Origin: Leptospira adleri
GTDB taxonomy: Bacteria; Spirochaetota; Leptospiria; Leptospirales; Leptospiraceae
Length of the DNA stretch: 64,000 nucleotides
NCBI RefSeq assembly: GCF_002811985.1
Contig: NZ_NPDU01000007.1
Coordinates: 1 to 64,000 of the forward strand
Reading direction: 5' to 3'
The translations under genes and the position numbers were made by a program. A model generated the notes under the pieces. It was not told the DNA's origin. It saw only the letters and a program-made list of their open reading frames with translations, and did not search any database. Position 1 is the first letter of the stretch. Every line of letters begins with the position of its first letter. Shown here in pieces: positions 45,483 through 55,595 of the stretch.

Positions 45483-45600
45483 AGAATTCTAATTTTATTT
45501 TTCGTCAGAATCGCCGTTTTTTTCCGAGAGTTTTTTGGTCTTTTCTCATGTTTTAGAGAATTCTTACGAAACTAAAAGTATGAAGGAAATTTTTAAAACT

Positions 45601-46965
45601 ATGAATACTGAAATCTTCGGCAAAAATTTCCTTCGTAAACCGCAATACTTCATTCTTCTTTTTATGTTCTTTGTGCTCGGGCCTCTTACGTCCGAAGAGC
45701 CTGAGAAAGTTCTCTTTCGTTGGAAGTTGACTCCGGGCGAAACCGTGGAGTTAAACGAATATCACAGGGTTCAGTTGGTAAGTCAGGGAAGAAAAATCAA
45801 AAGAGAGGATAAGAATCGAATTCTATTGGAAACCTTATCCTGCGAAAAACAATCCTGTCTTCTGGACGGATTCTTCGATACTTACAGTCGTTTTCCCGAA
45901 GTCGATCCTGCTTTTCGAAAAGACAAAACTTATAAGAGCCAATTTCAAATCACGGAGATAGGTCAATATAAGGTTCCTCAAGAATACAGTATGCCTAATC
46001 TTCGTTCGCTGCCGAGCTTTTCAGAAAGACCGGTTGCGATCGGAGAAGAATGGACGCAACCCGCAACGGAAAGTTTTCAATTTCCCGGCGGAAGAGTTAT
46101 GATCACGGTCTTAGCAAAGTATAAGTATCACGGACAAGATCAATGGCAGTTTCAAAAACTCTCCGGTGTTGCCGACCGTATAGAATACAATTATACTCTT
46201 TACTATGATTCTCAAATGGGTCAAGAAGGAGTTCCTCTTAAAATTTACGGATTCGCAAGAGGAATGGTTTACTTTGATCGAAACTTGGGACTTCCACAGT
46301 ATAAAAGAGTGCAACTGGCTTACACCTTCGTTTATCAAAACGGAATAGCGCAAGAGATGTCTTTCGATATCCACGGAGTTTATCGCAAAGACGTGAAGTT
46401 GACGGATAACGATAAGGATAAGTTTGCGGAAGAGATCAGAAAAATTCTCGGAGGAGAACTTCCAACCGGAATCGAACACGGAAAAGATTCGGTTAAGAAT
46501 TCGAAACGACCGCCCGGTCGTGAAAGTCTGAATTGGCCCGAAGAGGAAGACAATCATACGCGTCCGCAGAATGAAAAACCGTCCGGACCTCCCGTAGAAA
46601 TTCGAAGGACGGAAGAAGGAATCGCTATTTCTTTGAACTCGGTTCTTTTTGATTACAACAGTTCCGAACTCAAAGACGAAGCGAAACAAGAATTGGAAAA
46701 GATCGCTTCCGTTCTAAAAAAATACGGCGATCGAGAAATTAGAATCAGCGGCCATACCGATAACTCAGGCGGAGAAGAATACAACCGCAAACTTTCCAGA
46801 GAAAGGGCGCTTTCCGTCTTAAAAGAACTTCGGGACAAACAAGGTCTGGAAGAAAAGAGGTTGTCTTACGAAGGTTATGGAAAGAGTAAGCCTATCGCCG
46901 ATAATACGACGATCCAGGGAAGACAAAAGAATCGTCGCGTGGACATTACTATCGTCATGGAATGA
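45601..46965 (+). CDS. OmpA-family outer-membrane protein
   Basis: 454 residues from ATG at 45601, chosen because AAGGAAA precedes it and it gives a normal signal peptide (ILLFMFFVLGPLTS); starts at 45580 and 45535 are possible. Residues 30-280 form a beta-rich domain of unknown type, followed by a Pro/Glu linker. The last 120 residues are an OmpA C-terminal peptidoglycan-binding domain: LNSVLFDYNSSELKDEAK, ISGHTDNSGGEEYNRKLSRE and GRQKNRRVDI, with the diaminopimelate-binding Asp/Arg pattern. It likely tethers the outer membrane to the wall. Confidence 0.85.
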   Translation: MNTEIFGKNFLRKPQYFILLFMFFVLGPLTSEEPEKVLFRWKLTPGETVELNEYHRVQLVSQGRKIKREDKNRILLETLSCEKQSCLLDGFFDTYSRFPEVDPAFRKDKTYKSQFQITEIGQYKVPQEYSMPNLRSLPSFSERPVAIGEEWTQPATESFQFPGGRVMITVLAKYKYHGQDQWQFQKLSGVADRIEYNYTLYYDSQMGQEGVPLKIYGFARGMVYFDRNLGLPQYKRVQLAYTFVYQNGIAQEMSFDIHGVYRKDVKLTDNDKDKFAEEIRKILGGELPTGIEHGKDSVKNSKRPPGRESLNWPEEEDNHTRPQNEKPSGPPVEIRRTEEGIAISLNSVLFDYNSSELKDEAKQELEKIASVLKKYGDREIRISGHTDNSGGEEYNRKLSRERALSVLKELRDKQGLEEKRLSYEGYGKSKPIADNTTIQGRQKNRRVDITIVME

Positions 46966-47177
46966 AGTTCGTAATTTAGATTCGAATTGAAAGACGCCGA
47001 AGAACAAAGGTTCAAAAGTGATGATCTACGTTCTTCTCGGCTAACAAAATCAATGCGACCTCCGATTTTTGTAAATTATTTATCGATTTGATTCGAATTT
47101 GAACGGTTTGAATTTCTTATACTCCGGGTCTATTAATTCTTGCAAATTCTGAATTCAAAATTATCTAAGACGCTTCG

Positions 47178-49799
47178 GTGGAAGCAAAGGTGAATAACGG
47201 TATTACAAAAAAGACTACTTCCTTTCGGTATCGACTTCTCTTATCAATTTTGTTATTCGTATCCGTCGAGCTTTTTGCCTTTCCTACGGTTCTTACTAAG
47301 GATTGGAAACTTTCAGTCGGTAAAAACGTAAGTCTTTTCGAGGACGATCCGAGTTGGAAAAAAATTGACTCGCTTCCGATTTCCAAAGAGTTGCTTCGAA
47401 GTTTTTCTTTCCCGGAGGATTCTCCGCATACCGTAACGCTCCTGAAAAAAATAGAAATTTCCAAATCCGAAATCGAAGAATTGAACGCAGACGGTCTTTC
47501 CGTACACTTTCCGTTATTCACAAACGTTTACGAAGTTTTCTTTAACGGTCATAAGGTGGGCGAGGGGGGACTGGTTTCCGGGGGAAGGATTTTAAAAAAC
47601 GGATTTAGAAGACACATAATTATTAGTATTCCCGAAGATAAGGTTCGAATCGGTAAAAATGAAATCAGAGCGGTGCTTTCTGCGGATCCCGGCGAGGAAC
47701 TGGATGCTTACGCGAGTTTTGATTCCACTCCTCCGCTTTTAGATCTTCAATCTCGAAACGCATCTATTCTTTCGGAACGTTCTACGTTGATGCTTTTGTT
47801 TTTATATCTTTTCGTCGGCTTTTATCATTCTCTTTTTTACTTTAAACGTCCTCAAGAGAAGTATAATCTTTTCTTCGGACTCTTCTCTATTCTTCTTTCT
47901 GCATATATTTATCTGCGAAGCAATTCCGTGTACGAGTTAAATCTGGATCCTTTTCTCCAGATGAAAATAGAATACATGGTAGTTTTCAACATACCGACTT
48001 TCTTTTTGTTGTTCTTGGATACGTTTTTCGAATCGAAGATCAGCTCTATTTCCCGCTTTTATCAGTTTTTCGCCGTCGCTCTCGCCTCGTTGATTCCGTT
48101 TTCAAGTAGAATTATTTGTACAACTCTTCTCCAGATATGGCAGTTTTCGATTTTTGTGTTCGTACTATATTCTTTATTCATTATGTTTCGCGCGCTTATC
48201 AGAAGGAATCAGGATTCTGTTCGTCTTTTTGCGGGGTTTATCATTTTGATCGCATCCGCGGTAGCCGATTTGATCGGTTCCATGCAGTTATTTCCGTGGT
48301 TCGAAAATTATGGACTTCTAAAATACGGATTTTTTACGTTCGAGCTCGGGATCGTATTTATTCTCGCGAATCGTTTTCTGAGAGTTCACAACGAAGTGGA
48401 AGAATTGAATCTGGATCTTGATCAAAAAGTAAAAGAAAGAACGGGTCAATTGCAGGACACTCTCAGCCAGATTCAAGAATTAAAGATTCAACAGGACGGA
48501 GATTATTTTTTGACGTCACTTCTGCTGGATCCGTTAATCCGACATCATCTTCAAAACGATTTTATCACTTTGGAAGGTTTCAGCCGTCAGAAAAAACATT
48601 TCGAATTCAAGCAGTGGAAAAAGGAAATCGGCGGAGATATCATCATCGCGGACGAATTGACTTTAAAAAATCGAAGGTATCTCGTTTTTGTAAACGGCGA
48701 CGCTATGGGGAAATCCATTCAGGGCGCCGGAGGGGCCTTGGTCTTAGGGGTTGTATTCCGTTCCTTCCTCTCTAGGACGAAAACGGTTTCCTCTTATAAA
48801 TCAAAACCTCCCGAGGTCTGGCTCAAAGACTGTTTTTCCGAACTCCAAAATATATTCGAGTCTTTCGACGGTTCCATGTTGATTTCAGTCGTGCTCGGTT
48901 TGGTCGATTTAGAATCCGGAATCCTCTACTTCTTAAACGCGGAACATCCGTGGACGGTTCTCTACAGGGACGGAGTCGCTTCGTTTATCGAAGATAAATT
49001 AGAACTTCGTAAAATAGGAATCACCGGTTTGGAAAGTAAGATGAAGGTGAAAACTTTCTTTTTGGAAAAAGGCGATTCCATATTTATCGGATCGGACGGA
49101 AGGGACGACCTTTTATTGGGAATCGATTCGGACGGAATCAGATTGATAAACGAAGACGAATCTCAATTCTTAAAACGGATCGAAGAATCCAGAGGGGATT
49201 TGGGACTTGTAGTTCAGTCGCTCCGGAATTTCGGAGAACTCACGGACGATTTGAGTATCGTCAAACTTTCTTATCTAAAAGAGCCGGTTCGTTTTCATCC
49301 TTTCGAAAAACTAAATTCGGAAACGTTTCCTGATACGTCTTATCTCAAATATTTGGAATCCGAGAATTGGGAAGGGGCCGCTTCCTATCTGGAGGATTTG
49401 CAAATAAAAAACAAAAACGTTCTCATTCCAGCGGCGTTTAAAAAGGAGCTCGCTAGAGTATATTATAAAATTGAAAAGTATGAAGAGGCCCTATCGATTT
49501 TCGAGAAACTCATTTCCGATTTTCCGGAAGACGTGGAGAATATGTTCATAGCTTCTCTGATTTACAAAAAATTCAATCGTTATCGTCAGGCCGTGGAATT
49601 GGGTGAACGTGTGATGCTGCGCGAACCTGAATTCTTAAATAACGTTGCTCACCTCGCCGAATCCTATCTTTTTATTCACAAACGGGAAACGACGATACAA
49701 CTTCTCGAAAAAGTGGATCAACTCGATCCGACGAACTCTCACGCAAAAAGAATAAGAATTCGGCTTAATCAACCCGTTCCCGATCACAGGAACGGTTAA
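47178..49799 (+). CDS. 7TM sensor fused to SpoIIE/PP2C phosphatase and TPRs
   Basis: 873 residues. A signal/anchor, then a periplasmic 7TMR-DISM-like sensor domain (about 35-195), then seven membrane helices (about 198-410), a coiled coil (415-455, LDQKVKERTGQLQDTL), and a SpoIIE-type PP2C domain (about 460-715; GGDIIIADELT, NGDAMGKSIQGAGGAL, FIGSDGRDDLLLG). The tail has TPR-like helices (750-860). Such proteins dephosphorylate STAS anti-anti-sigma factors on an outside signal. GTG 47190, with GGTGGA upstream, is an alternative start. Convergent with the PRPP-synthase-like gene (4-bp overlap). Confidence 0.85.
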   Translation: MEAKVNNGITKKTTSFRYRLLLSILLFVSVELFAFPTVLTKDWKLSVGKNVSLFEDDPSWKKIDSLPISKELLRSFSFPEDSPHTVTLLKKIEISKSEIEELNADGLSVHFPLFTNVYEVFFNGHKVGEGGLVSGGRILKNGFRRHIIISIPEDKVRIGKNEIRAVLSADPGEELDAYASFDSTPPLLDLQSRNASILSERSTLMLLFLYLFVGFYHSLFYFKRPQEKYNLFFGLFSILLSAYIYLRSNSVYELNLDPFLQMKIEYMVVFNIPTFFLLFLDTFFESKISSISRFYQFFAVALASLIPFSSRIICTTLLQIWQFSIFVFVLYSLFIMFRALIRRNQDSVRLFAGFIILIASAVADLIGSMQLFPWFENYGLLKYGFFTFELGIVFILANRFLRVHNEVEELNLDLDQKVKERTGQLQDTLSQIQELKIQQDGDYFLTSLLLDPLIRHHLQNDFITLEGFSRQKKHFEFKQWKKEIGGDIIIADELTLKNRRYLVFVNGDAMGKSIQGAGGALVLGVVFRSFLSRTKTVSSYKSKPPEVWLKDCFSELQNIFESFDGSMLISVVLGLVDLESGILYFLNAEHPWTVLYRDGVASFIEDKLELRKIGITGLESKMKVKTFFLEKGDSIFIGSDGRDDLLLGIDSDGIRLINEDESQFLKRIEESRGDLGLVVQSLRNFGELTDDLSIVKLSYLKEPVRFHPFEKLNSETFPDTSYLKYLESENWEGAASYLEDLQIKNKNVLIPAAFKKELARVYYKIEKYEEALSIFEKLISDFPEDVENMFIASLIYKKFNRYRQAVELGERVMLREPEFLNNVAHLAESYLFIHKRETTIQLLEKVDQLDPTNSHAKRIRIRLNQPVPDHRNG

Positions 49800-50671
49800 A
49801 ATAGATTGTCGCTTAACAATTTGCTTACGTCGATACGATTGCTGATGTGCTCGATCGTATTCGAGGTTGCGACGAGTTCGACGCCCGAATTGATCAGTTC
49901 TTGATACGCGTCTTCCGCAAAAATTCCGTGAACACAAATACAGATCGCGGGCTTCATCCCTATTGCATGCAGATGTCTGATCGTTTCGATCAGCGTTTTT
50001 CCCGTCGATACGATGTCGTCGATTAAAACCGGCGTAGAGTCTTTGTATTTTTCCAAGTGCGGAATGCTGACTTCAACGTCTCGATCTCCTCTTCTTATCT
50101 TTTCTAAAACCGTAAAGGGAGATTCGGAAAGTTCGGCGACTTCCTTTACCCATTGATCGCTTTCCGCATCCGGTCCTATTAAAACCGGGTTTTGAATTTC
50201 CTTCCGAACGTATTCGGCGATAAGCGAAGTTGCGTGAACCGATTTTGCCGGAATCTTATAGATTTCGTTTAAGTTCTTGATTCTGTGAAGATGAGGATCG
50301 ATCGTTAATAAGGAATCCACGTGGTTTGATAAAAAAGTCGCGAAATACTTCGCCGTTATTCCTTCCCCCTTTTGGAATACTTTGTCCTGCCTCATGTAAC
50401 AAAGATAAGGCGATATGAGATGGACTTTGGAAGCCCCCAAGGATTTGGCGGTTTCGCAGAAAAAAATCAAAGGAAGAATTTTAGAATCGGGTTGATTTAA
50501 AGAACACAGAAGATAGACTTCGGATCCCTTTACGTCTTCGAGAATTTTACAGTGGGATTCTCCATCGGGATAATGTCCGAAGTCCGCTTCTCCTATGACG
50601 ATTCCGGAAAGAAGAGAAACGGATTTTGCCAAAGAATCGTTTTCGGGAAAAGAGAATAATATTTTTTTCAT
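49796..50671 (-). CDS. Ribose-phosphate pyrophosphokinase-like protein (class III-like)
   Basis: 291 residues, shorter than the ~315 of housekeeping Prs. Present are GHYPDGESHCKI (flexible loop region), DPHLHRI (the class III form of the ATP/metal site), LIGPDAESDQWV, and the PRPP loop PVLIDDIVSTGKTLIETI. It should make PRPP from ribose 5-phosphate, or act on a related pentose phosphate. It is the third gene of an operon with a nucleotide phosphorylase (8-bp gap) and a beta-CASP nuclease, so ribose phosphates from nucleotide breakdown are the likely substrate. Probably not the sole Prs of the cell. Confidence 0.82.
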   Translation of the reverse strand: MKKILFSFPENDSLAKSVSLLSGIVIGEADFGHYPDGESHCKILEDVKGSEVYLLCSLNQPDSKILPLIFFCETAKSLGASKVHLISPYLCYMRQDKVFQKGEGITAKYFATFLSNHVDSLLTIDPHLHRIKNLNEIYKIPAKSVHATSLIAEYVRKEIQNPVLIGPDAESDQWVKEVAELSESPFTVLEKIRRGDRDVEVSIPHLEKYKDSTPVLIDDIVSTGKTLIETIRHLHAIGMKPAICICVHGIFAEDAYQELINSGVELVATSNTIEHISNRIDVSKLLSDNLF

Positions 50672-50679
50672 ATAGTTAT

Positions 50680-52182
50680 TTAAAGAATCGTTACGATGTC
50701 TTTTTGAGTTCTTAAATAGTCGGAGGCGTATTCCAATTCTCCGATGGATTCGGCATGAACCGTGTAAAGTATTTCATCCTTTTCCACCATCTTCCCAACG
50801 GGAGATAAGAATAAAACTCCCGCAGAGGGTGAACTAGGAGCGCCAGCGAGTCGCGCTATTTTCGCGATCCTTCGATTGTCGATTTCGCTTACCGTCCCCG
50901 ACTTTTCCGAAAGAACGTTGAGATGAAATCCCGCGACCGTGGGTTGTTTCATCCCGCCCTGAGCGGTACAAATCGCTTGGAATTTATTCCAAGCCTTTCC
51001 GGATTCTAAAATCTCTTTCGCTAGTTGGATTCCATTCTGTCGTTTAAATAAATCAGAAAATTCTAATATACTTCCCGCCATAAAAAGGGCTCTTTCCCTT
51101 AGGTCTTGGGGAGCGTCGGGTTCGTTTTTTAAAACTGAAATACAATCTTGAATTTCTAAAGAAGGGCCGATTCCGCGTCCGATTGGCTGGGATCCGTCCG
51201 ATATGATCACTTTTACCTTCAGACCGACCGATTTTCCCACCACCGTGAAATAGTATTTTAGCTTTTCTGCATCTTCTTCGGTTCTTATTTTCGCCGTCTT
51301 TCCGACGGGAATATCTATGACGACGTGAGTCGAACCTGCGGCGGCCTTTTTTGAAAGAACTGACGCTATCATTTGACCCAGGCTATCGACTTCCAATGCG
51401 CGTTCGACTCGAATCAGAATATCATCCGCCGGGCTTAGGCCGATCGATCCTCCCCAAGCGATACAACCGCCTTCCTGTTCCACGACCGATTTCATTTTGT
51501 TTAGATTAAGATTCACTGTGGTTACCGTTTCCATCGTGTCCGCGGTGCCGGCGGGCGAAGTGATCGCCCTCGAAGAAGTTTTAGGAATCGTAAGTCCGGC
51601 AGCCGCGACGATCGAAACTACGATAGGCGTCGTTCTGTTTCCGGGAAGACCGCCTACGCAGTGTTTGTCGACTACTACTTTGCTGTTCCACTTTAGGACG
51701 GATCCTGCGTTGATCATCGCTTTGGTGAGGGATTTGATTTCTTCCAGATTGAGATGATCCCCCGAACATGCGGTGATAAACGAAGCGATTTCTATATTAG
51801 AATATTTTTCATCCTTAATATCCTGAATGATCCGATGAAACGCAGCTTCGTTTAGTCGATTCTCGTACATTTTGGAACGAACGTCGTGCATCGATTGAAC
51901 CGGCTGCAAGTGCGCGAGTTGAACTAAGTCGCCTTCTTTCGCTTTGACGGCGTTCCAGGCGCTTTCAGAAAGCCCGGCTTCGCCTCTCTGGAGAATTTTA
52001 TTTTCGATGATATTCAAAGAGGCGATGATCGTTTTATTTCCGACGGTCACTTCGATTCGATTGAGCGCGACAAAACCTTCCGATTTACAAACGGGGCAAT
52101 CCCTTCTTAAAAAGACGACGTATTCCTGATTGGTGTCGATTCCTAAATTTTTGAGATAAAGAGTTTCGGTCCTTTGTTGCAT
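50680..52182 (-). CDS. Thymidine/AMP phosphorylase-family enzyme
   Basis: 500 residues, the long form with an extra N-terminal domain (about 1-90) as in archaeal AMP phosphorylase, not the ~440-residue DeoA. DKHCVGGLPGNRTTPIVV, TIPKTSSRAITSPAGTADT and GGCIAWGGSIGLSPADD match that group. Archaeal members phosphorolyse nucleoside 5'-monophosphates to base plus ribose 1,5-bisphosphate; bacterial homologues are usually just called thymidine phosphorylases. The neighbouring PRPP-synthase-like and nuclease genes (8 bp and 1 bp away) favour the NMP role. Confidence 0.85.
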   Translation of the reverse strand: MQQRTETLYLKNLGIDTNQEYVVFLRRDCPVCKSEGFVALNRIEVTVGNKTIIASLNIIENKILQRGEAGLSESAWNAVKAKEGDLVQLAHLQPVQSMHDVRSKMYENRLNEAAFHRIIQDIKDEKYSNIEIASFITACSGDHLNLEEIKSLTKAMINAGSVLKWNSKVVVDKHCVGGLPGNRTTPIVVSIVAAAGLTIPKTSSRAITSPAGTADTMETVTTVNLNLNKMKSVVEQEGGCIAWGGSIGLSPADDILIRVERALEVDSLGQMIASVLSKKAAAGSTHVVIDIPVGKTAKIRTEEDAEKLKYYFTVVGKSVGLKVKVIISDGSQPIGRGIGPSLEIQDCISVLKNEPDAPQDLRERALFMAGSILEFSDLFKRQNGIQLAKEILESGKAWNKFQAICTAQGGMKQPTVAGFHLNVLSEKSGTVSEIDNRRIAKIARLAGAPSSPSAGVLFLSPVGKMVEKDEILYTVHAESIGELEYASDYLRTQKDIVTIL

Positions 52183-52183
52183 T

Positions 52184-53554
52184 CTATAATTCCAATTCTA
52201 TGATATCGAATAAGTTCGGTACGGTGCATTTCCAGTTGAAACGATCGGAGAGTTTGACGCGAAGTGCGTCCGAGGCTCCTTTTTCACCGTGAACGATAAA
52301 AGTTTCGGTCGGTTTGTTTTCCAATTCTTTCAGCCAGTCGATGATTTCGTCCTGATCCGCGTGAGAGGAAAGGCCTTCGATCAACCGAACCTGCGCCTTA
52401 ACTTTATAAAATTTGCCGTAGATTTTGATTTCGTGATTTCCTTCCTGCAGTTGTCTTCCTCTCGTTCCCGCCGCTTGAAACCCGCATAAAAGAACGGTGG
52501 AATTCGGATCTTCCAAATAATTTTGAAGATATGTGAGAACTCTTCCTCCGGTCGCCATTCCGCTTCCGGCGACTACGATCTTAGGGGAATGGTTTTCTGC
52601 GAATTGAAGAGTCTCCTTCATCGATTCCGTCTTTTGAAACGAATCCCAAATTTGAGAACACTCGATCGGCGAAAGTTTATGCCACTTCGTGTGAGTCTGA
52701 AAAACTTCGAAAACGTTTCGGCCCATCGGACTATCCATTATCATCGGGACATCGGGAATCTTCGATTCCGACTTTAGTTTCCAGAGGAGATACATCAGAC
52801 TTTGCGCCCTTTCCACCGCGAAACTCGGAAGGATAACGGTTCCTTTTCTTTCCAGGGTTTCGTTTAATATTTTTGTCAATTGCTCTTCCGGATTCTTAGG
52901 ATGAATTCTATTGCCGTAAGTACTTTCGATAAAAAGATAATCGGCCTTTTTGGGTTTGTGAGGAGAATAAAGAAGAAAGTCCTCGGGTCTTCCGATATCG
53001 CCCGAAAAGACGAATAACTTACCGAAAATTTCCATCTCGATGAACGTGGCGCCGAGAATATGTCCGTTGTATTGAAATCTTGCTCGAACTCCCTCACCCA
53101 AATCTTTCCAATGATCCAATTCGGAGGAATAGAGATACGTAAGGGAAGCCGTCGCTTCTTTGAGATCGTAAAGAGGAACTGCGGGTTTGTGTTTCGAATA
53201 TCCGCCTCTATTGGCCCGGTCGGCTTCTTCTTCCTGAATTTTACCGGAATCTTTTAATATGATCTCGGCGATTTCAAGAGTGGGAGCGCTTCCTAAAATT
53301 CTACCGCGAAATCCTTGTTTGACGAGTCTCGGAATGTAACCCGTATGATCCAAGTGGCCGTGGGTAAGCAATACCCAATCGATTTCGGAAGCGTTGACCG
53401 GAAGAGTGCTCCAGTTCAAAAGTCTGAGTTCTTTGAGACCTTGAAAAAGTCCGCAGTCAACGAGTATCTTTGTTTTGCCTGTATCGATTAAATATTTGGA
53501 ACCCGTGACGGTTCCGGAAGCGCCTAAGAAATGAATTTGAACGGTTGAACTCAT
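52184..53554 (-). CDS. Metallo-beta-lactamase/beta-CASP RNase
   Basis: 456 residues. Metallo-beta-lactamase motifs are DCGLFQG, HGHLDH (in LLTHGHLDHTGYIPRL) and FSGDIGRPED. The beta-CASP part has FIESTYGNRIH, ILPSFAVERAQ, GSGMATGGRVLTYLQ, GFQAAGTRGRQLQEG and the final SSHADQDEIIDWL and VHGEKGA. This is the CPSF73/YSH1-like architecture: a zinc-dependent RNA endo/exonuclease. First gene of the three-gene operon and so a plausible source of the nucleotides used by its partners. Confidence 0.92.
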   Translation of the reverse strand: MSSTVQIHFLGASGTVTGSKYLIDTGKTKILVDCGLFQGLKELRLLNWSTLPVNASEIDWVLLTHGHLDHTGYIPRLVKQGFRGRILGSAPTLEIAEIILKDSGKIQEEEADRANRGGYSKHKPAVPLYDLKEATASLTYLYSSELDHWKDLGEGVRARFQYNGHILGATFIEMEIFGKLFVFSGDIGRPEDFLLYSPHKPKKADYLFIESTYGNRIHPKNPEEQLTKILNETLERKGTVILPSFAVERAQSLMYLLWKLKSESKIPDVPMIMDSPMGRNVFEVFQTHTKWHKLSPIECSQIWDSFQKTESMKETLQFAENHSPKIVVAGSGMATGGRVLTYLQNYLEDPNSTVLLCGFQAAGTRGRQLQEGNHEIKIYGKFYKVKAQVRLIEGLSSHADQDEIIDWLKELENKPTETFIVHGEKGASDALRVKLSDRFNWKCTVPNLFDIIELEL

Positions 53555-53620
53555 TTCTTAAGGGACGCTTTTGAAATGGGAAAAAACAATCAGAATATTT
53601 TCACACGAACTTGATATAAA

Positions 53621-55366
53621 TCATCGAGCGGTTAAGAATTTTCCCAATCCCTTTTTCTTCCCGACGTCCTTCAATACGTTTCCGTTTTGTACGCAGAGAC
53701 TTCCGTTCACAAAGACCGCGTCCACGGCTTTATCGTTTCTTCTGACCAGACGAACGATTCCGCCCAATTCTTCCAGAGGAGCTTCGTGAATCTCTTCTAC
53801 GGAGTTGTCCAAACCTTCCGGATTTAAGATCACGATATCGGCGCGGGAACCGTTTTGAAGACGTCCCGCGTCGATTCCAAACCAATCCGCGATTTCACCC
53901 GTCAATCTCCAGATCGCTTTTTCCAAAGTTAAGAATGGTTTACCTTCTCGGATTCCGTCGTTGACAAGCCTTAGCATTCGAAGAGGAAAATTGTAATGAG
54001 CCATTCCTCGAAGATGCGCCCCGGCGTCGGAAAATCCGATCAGGACATCCGGATGACTGATGATGAATTTCAAAGGCCCCGGTCGATCGTTCGCTATCAC
54101 CGTGTACCAGCGGATATCGTTTCCGTATTCCGCACAAAGATCGAGAAACGTATCTACGACGTTTTCCTTTCTTTGTTTCGAGATTTGATAAAACGTCTTA
54201 CCGATCAAAGAAGAATCCGGACATTCCACAACGGTGGCTTGATTGAAGTCGCGGTGAAAAACCCTCGGAAGAAAAAAGTTGGTCCATTGTTTTCTAAACC
54301 ACTTTCGATAACCTTTATCCAGAAGAAGTTTTTTTCTTTCCACAAGATCCGCGAGGTGGATCGCCGCGGTGCCGGCGCCGAATTCCTCGAATACTACTAC
54401 GTCGACTCCGTCCGCATAAAGATCGAAAATTTCGGGTAACGCTTGAAAGCGGAAATCCGCTCCGAAGAATCGATTGATAAGACGCGCGATACTTGCGACA
54501 AGTAGATAAAGAGTTCGATTGGATCTCGGGTCCATCAAAGAGATGATCGTCGTTTTTAATTTTTTGCGGAACACTCCTATACTTTCCCAGAAAAATAACA
54601 GGACGTTCACTTTGGTGGAAACGTTAGGCACTCCTTGAAAGATTTTCCCATTCTTCCTTAGAATCCTGTTGAAACTTCTATACTCGGACCACGAAGCGAA
54701 CGTAGACGGAAGCGGTTTGCTTCGAAATCGGGTTCCGTCCATTTTATCCCAGCGGAGCGTATTGATGGAAAGTCCGAGGTAACCCGCGTCGATTCCTTCT
54801 TGAAGGAGCGCTTCCATACGAGTCATTTCTTCCTGAGTCGGTTTTACGTCCTTGTTCAAAGACCTTTCTAATCCCATAACGTAAGCCCGGATGGAAGAAT
54901 GGCCGACGAAGGAAGTCACGTTGGGTCCGAGGGGCAATTGATTCAAGTGATCCGTATATTCTTTGAGAGTGTTCCAGGTCTTTTTCTTTTGTAAGAGCGG
55001 AAGCACTTGGTCCCTGGGAATCGCTTCCACTCTGGAAAACATGTCCGCCAAATCCTCGGGAGAGCCCAGCGCCAGACTCAAAGAACAGCTTCCGAGCGTG
55101 ACGGTCGTAACTCCGTGACGGAGGGATTCGGAAAGAGAAGGCGCTGCTTCGATCTCGGCGTCGTAGTGTGTGTGGAAATCGATAAAACCCGGTGTGATCC
55201 AACGTCCTTGAGCGTCCCAAACTTTTTCCGCGGAATTTTCGTTCAAGGGAGAATCGCTGATTTCTATCAATTTTCCTGCGCTGATTCCCAGGTGACGGAT
55301 CGAAGGAGGCGCCCCGGTTCCGTCAAAAAATAGTCCGTTTTTAATAATCCAATCATAGGTCTTCAT
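53621..55366 (-). CDS. N-acyl-D-amino-acid deacylase-like amidohydrolase
   Basis: 581 residues from ATG at 55366; the frame extends to 55444 without family sequence. DWIIKNGLFFDGTGAPP opens the beta-sandwich part. GFIDFHTHYDAEIE carries the first metal ligands, HGVTTVTLGSCSLSLA the metal Cys of D-aminoacylases, FVGHSSIRAYVMG, GYLGLSINTL and GFSDAGAHLRGMAHY the rest of the barrel. Family members remove acyl groups from N-acyl-D-amino acids. PLEELGGIVRLVRRNDKAVD near the end is the closing sandwich. Cytoplasmic, monocistronic. Confidence 0.87.
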   Translation of the reverse strand: MKTYDWIIKNGLFFDGTGAPPSIRHLGISAGKLIEISDSPLNENSAEKVWDAQGRWITPGFIDFHTHYDAEIEAAPSLSESLRHGVTTVTLGSCSLSLALGSPEDLADMFSRVEAIPRDQVLPLLQKKKTWNTLKEYTDHLNQLPLGPNVTSFVGHSSIRAYVMGLERSLNKDVKPTQEEMTRMEALLQEGIDAGYLGLSINTLRWDKMDGTRFRSKPLPSTFASWSEYRSFNRILRKNGKIFQGVPNVSTKVNVLLFFWESIGVFRKKLKTTIISLMDPRSNRTLYLLVASIARLINRFFGADFRFQALPEIFDLYADGVDVVVFEEFGAGTAAIHLADLVERKKLLLDKGYRKWFRKQWTNFFLPRVFHRDFNQATVVECPDSSLIGKTFYQISKQRKENVVDTFLDLCAEYGNDIRWYTVIANDRPGPLKFIISHPDVLIGFSDAGAHLRGMAHYNFPLRMLRLVNDGIREGKPFLTLEKAIWRLTGEIADWFGIDAGRLQNGSRADIVILNPEGLDNSVEEIHEAPLEELGGIVRLVRRNDKAVDAVFVNGSLCVQNGNVLKDVGKKKGLGKFLTAR

Positions 55367-55595
55367 TCTTGAAAATAAACTCCCGAAAGTGTACGTTACA
55401 CGTGCTTTTCCAGTGGATCGGAAGCGTTCCTGAATTTTAGTCAAACATTTTAATTTTGTGAAATTCTATAGTTAAGTATAAAACACAAATAATATATCGT
55501 TTGTTATGTATAAAATGGTCTAAATCGGCGATTCTGGATAATTTAGGCCATCACCTAAAGGGTGTGAAAATTATAAAACGACCTAAATGTCTAAA

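Noticed and set aside
46966..47177. Inverted repeat GCCGAAGAAC / GTTCTTCTCGGC considered as a terminator of the OmpA-type gene
   Set aside because: The arms pair only with a bulge, the loop is long and no T tract follows.
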